In this document: in pieces, positions 16,401 through 17,448 of the stretch
How positions within the stretch are numbered: the stretch's first letter is position 1
Layout: the number at the start of each line of letters is the position of its first letter
Assembly: GCA_021804505.1 (NCBI GenBank)
Contig: JAJZHL010000004.1
Span: 1 to 17,448 of the forward strand
Direction: 5' to 3'
Source: Pseudomonadota bacterium
Lineage (GTDB): Bacteria > Pseudomonadota > Alphaproteobacteria > Rickettsiales > Rickettsiaceae
Length of the DNA: 17,448 nt
Made by a program: the position numbers and the translations under genes
Notes under the pieces: model-generated
The model's input: the letters and a program-made list of their open reading frames with translations, nothing else
What the model was told of the DNA's origin: nothing
Database searches by the model: none

Positions 16401-17448
16401 GTGATTTAAGACTCAAGGCTGAGGCAGCGCCAAGAGATCCAGGCCATAATCCGAGAGATGATGCGAACGATCCCGTTAAATCAGGTGAGAGAAGTTCACA
16501 GGATGAATTAGTGCCACTGTCAGGGGACGAGAAATATAGAAATAGTAGTAAAGAAAAACAGTGTCACGCAGTTCAACCTGAAATAGTTTCTTTATATACC
16601 TCCCAATCTTCAGTACAAACATTGCAAGATAGCAATGATGATAGTAAGGTAGATGTAGAAAAAGCACTGGAACTTAGACTTAAAAATATTGAAATAGAGA
16701 AGGCAAGACTGATAAACCCAAACTATAGCTTTAATGAAGTGAACCCCTCAAACTTTGTCACAGATTTGGTAACGCGAATAAGTGCAATAAACTTAACAAC
16801 TGAGTATAGTATAGAGACCGCTGAACAAGTAACAATGCCAAAACATGATAGTCATGGATTAGAAGTAATTAAGAACATGATTGTTGTTGCTGATGAAGCA
16901 ACAACAATAGATAGTGTAAAGACACTATCAACTAATCTGGTGTTATACTCAGATACTTCTGATGAAACAGGTAGCCAGAAAGAAAAAGTCATAAATAGTT
17001 CACTGCGTAAAAGTAGTGACGAAGCTAAGGAAAATTCAGATACTACAGAAGTTGTAAAAGAAATAAAAATGGAATCCTCCTATGAAGTTTCAAATGATGC
17101 TAATTCAGTGCAAACAGATATTAAGCCGGAATCTTCAGAAGTATTGATGGAAGGAGCGTGGAAACAATCTACTAAGCAATCGAATACGGAGGTATTAGTA
17201 ATAGCTCAGGGGAAAAGAGTAATTGATGAATCACAACCATCAGGTATTGGACAGTACCTTTTAAAAATGTCAATGGATGAGGAATGGGAGAAGGTTCAGA
17301 AGGCAAATGCTAAAGACATGGCAACTGAACAAATAGATCAGGTTTGGGAGGCTACTCATAATTCCCATGCTAATGAACTAGACCAATGGTTGGCAATGAC
17401 AAAGCAGGAAGAGGAAGATTCGCAAGCAGAACTAGAATCTATGGATGC
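13418..17448 (+). CDS. Second giant protein, partial at the right edge (at least 1343 residues)
   Basis: The frame is open from ATG 13418 to the end of the window; I read every codon and found no stop. AAAGAAG about six bases before the ATG is a weak ribosome binding site. The N-terminus is acidic and polar (ELYSSDEEQEE) with no signal peptide. Residues 1-520 are mostly charged helices. A compact block at 537-598 (EAIRSTSALLTNAMFFDLVE, then KMPMAMKEAVPAAVFLEHSL) looks like a conserved folded domain that I cannot name. Two beta-rich units at about 666-713 and 752-807 resemble each other. Residues 926-985 form another folded-looking segment (FLKGHRNLLGL, TKEWYGVELPYLEK). From about 985 the chain is polar and probably disordered, and residues 1201-1343 are the tail module shared with the first giant protein. 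No CE-clan protease motif is visible in the part present. It is probably a sister effector or toxin. Confidence 0.88.
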   Translation, partial: MAKHVTDELYSSDEEQEETIKDIAKKRNQKRAPFGVPFAEQSSDKAEYQKFLSDSIFTIPVQNNKASYILSEISNRLLYSEEVTRIYNKVKDPLELEKQNLTSLIQSNSDANLGIKQAFTECTDIESCKAKALQYSITAAQIDEQPITEAEVVQEYKKRVLEITAVHPQLEKIQAALDAVDCITVENYIEKIASIPEIQNAAVIFNQPKLQNIEVDLRLAHYKQGAIKCVQGRLKYDKKAQQADRALVEVTALQKMRDELAIDLKGTFPFVPRMPPKTFAKEYPKELLPHIPDKAKVARQLAEYRYKLKIKDAFFITPENNQLKALCKLFNIEIKRTIGGKVKQEVLTDLLSKIEGIIGRYPEDHEIKEYMRLTKQQDKDMGKVAEEVHKKVQDKLADLYAYIDRKNLLALDIATGISRTYKDILRDQQDAIAKLDIPNPYAPEQNKKNFLAQVRADRKFNRVAYKDAVIEDNSEGTFNLPPGRDTTNTFYSSGSMSQFVGTLSTYREIGSNPHKAPTEFKETIIKDQPRSNSISKFRNLFQVEAIRSTSALLTNAMFFDLVEKKTLKIEDLADKMPMAMKEAVPAAVFLEHSLRDQQSSRMVYDYRGEGKELPAKILAAKNNNILYQWLVEIKLEKNDIPITKINDNIRKENATIQDITDQAGGEYKIQYFKEGQAVAVNDSTTKITEISKIKIEHKGYFIELDPKKIIVAHQWQSEIKFGQDQKVDINEIKATIKAKADSKIDDFKNVEVIKVTTDVGCIVKYTNKEGIEIADTANTEIKDVYKIILEKNGESIELAIAEIITSEPKISKILSIEITPEAVTWLKDNGLGKTTTLLIDAEGQTSSSAAQDINKRGIDSKTIIIFDQAAIKELIKPANVRSIREMYNVENDPNKVITTYTTGTGEKKVSNNITLNDLRQGINLKHINAKQFYNDIQANADPDSGHENLEFLKGHRNLLGLTIKQFPSAVFNELTKEWYGVELPYLEKDAPLSIGDLRLKAEAAPRDPGHNPRDDANDPVKSGERSSQDELVPLSGDEKYRNSSKEKQCHAVQPEIVSLYTSQSSVQTLQDSNDDSKVDVEKALELRLKNIEIEKARLINPNYSFNEVNPSNFVTDLVTRISAINLTTEYSIETAEQVTMPKHDSHGLEVIKNMIVVADEATTIDSVKTLSTNLVLYSDTSDETGSQKEKVINSSLRKSSDEAKENSDTTEVVKEIKMESSYEVSNDANSVQTDIKPESSEVLMEGAWKQSTKQSNTEVLVIAQGKRVIDESQPSGIGQYLLKMSMDEEWEKVQKANAKDMATEQIDQVWEATHNSHANELDQWLAMTKQEEEDSQAELESMD
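17018..17446 (+). repeat. 143-residue tail module, copy in the second giant gene
   Basis: Residues 1201-1343 of the second giant ORF align gaplessly with residues 2645-2787 of the first. Conserved runs include SNDANSV, NTEVLVI, SMDEEWEKV, IDQVW and ANELDQWLAM. The window ends inside the homologous stretch, so the gene probably continues with a tail like that of the first giant protein, which has 217 more residues after this point. Confidence 0.85.

Noticed and set aside
14118..16667. Several minus-strand open frames of 60-90 codons under the second giant gene
   Set aside because: All are antisense to an unbroken plus-strand frame with natural composition.
1..17448. CRISPR arrays, tRNA or rRNA genes
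   Set aside because: No regularly spaced identical repeats and no cloverleaf or rRNA-like conserved segments were seen on either strand.

Overview
This AT-rich window (about one third G+C by eye) looks like accessory or plasmid-type DNA from a reduced, host-associated bacterium, most likely a Rickettsiales symbiont. The reasons are the insertion sequences, the frame-shifted gene remnants, and two giant genes built from eukaryote-directed domains (Ulp1-like cysteine proteases, TPRs, HEPN-like helices). The taxon is an inference; no housekeeping gene is present to confirm it.

Layout. Positions 1-81 are the tail of an IS3-type element. Positions 198-687 hold three tiny same-strand ORFs with overlapping stop and start codons, of doubtful status. 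Positions 688-980 are featureless. Positions 981-1278 and 2383-2559 carry coding remnants split over several frames. Between them sits a complete IS630-family element (1281-2380) with a 344-residue D,D34E transposase, imperfect terminal inverted repeats and TA at both ends. Positions 2560-3297 encode a 245-residue protein that resembles the Stv putative-adhesin family. Thirty bases later begins a 3004-residue gene (3328-12342). Positions 12343-12830 contain no intact gene but hold an IS-like leader whose inverted repeat covers the start codon of an aborted ORF. A good promoter and ribosome binding site then precede a 135-residue helical protein (12891-13298). The second giant ORF starts at 13418 and runs off the right edge after 1343 codons.

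The first giant protein is the main item. It has three tandem copies of a CE-clan (Ulp1-like) cysteine protease module, each headed by a DDRN-type motif. Their catalytic residues differ: copy 1 has His-Asn-Cys, copy 2 a full His-Asp-Gln-Cys set, and copy 3 Ser-Cys-Gln-Cys, so it is probably inactive. Two HEPN-like helical segments, TPR-type repeats and a fourth, divergent protease domain with His-Asp-Gln-Cys follow. Near its C-terminus it shares a 143-residue module, without gaps and about 70 % identical by hand count, with the second giant protein.

The arrangement is therefore two successive 'small gene then giant gene' cassettes whose giant products share a tail module. This recalls large Rickettsiales effectors and toxin loci that manipulate host ubiquitin-like signalling, such as the CidB/CifB-like proteins. 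The specific domain order and the role of the small partners are, as far as I can tell, not something I recognise, and their function is inferred only.
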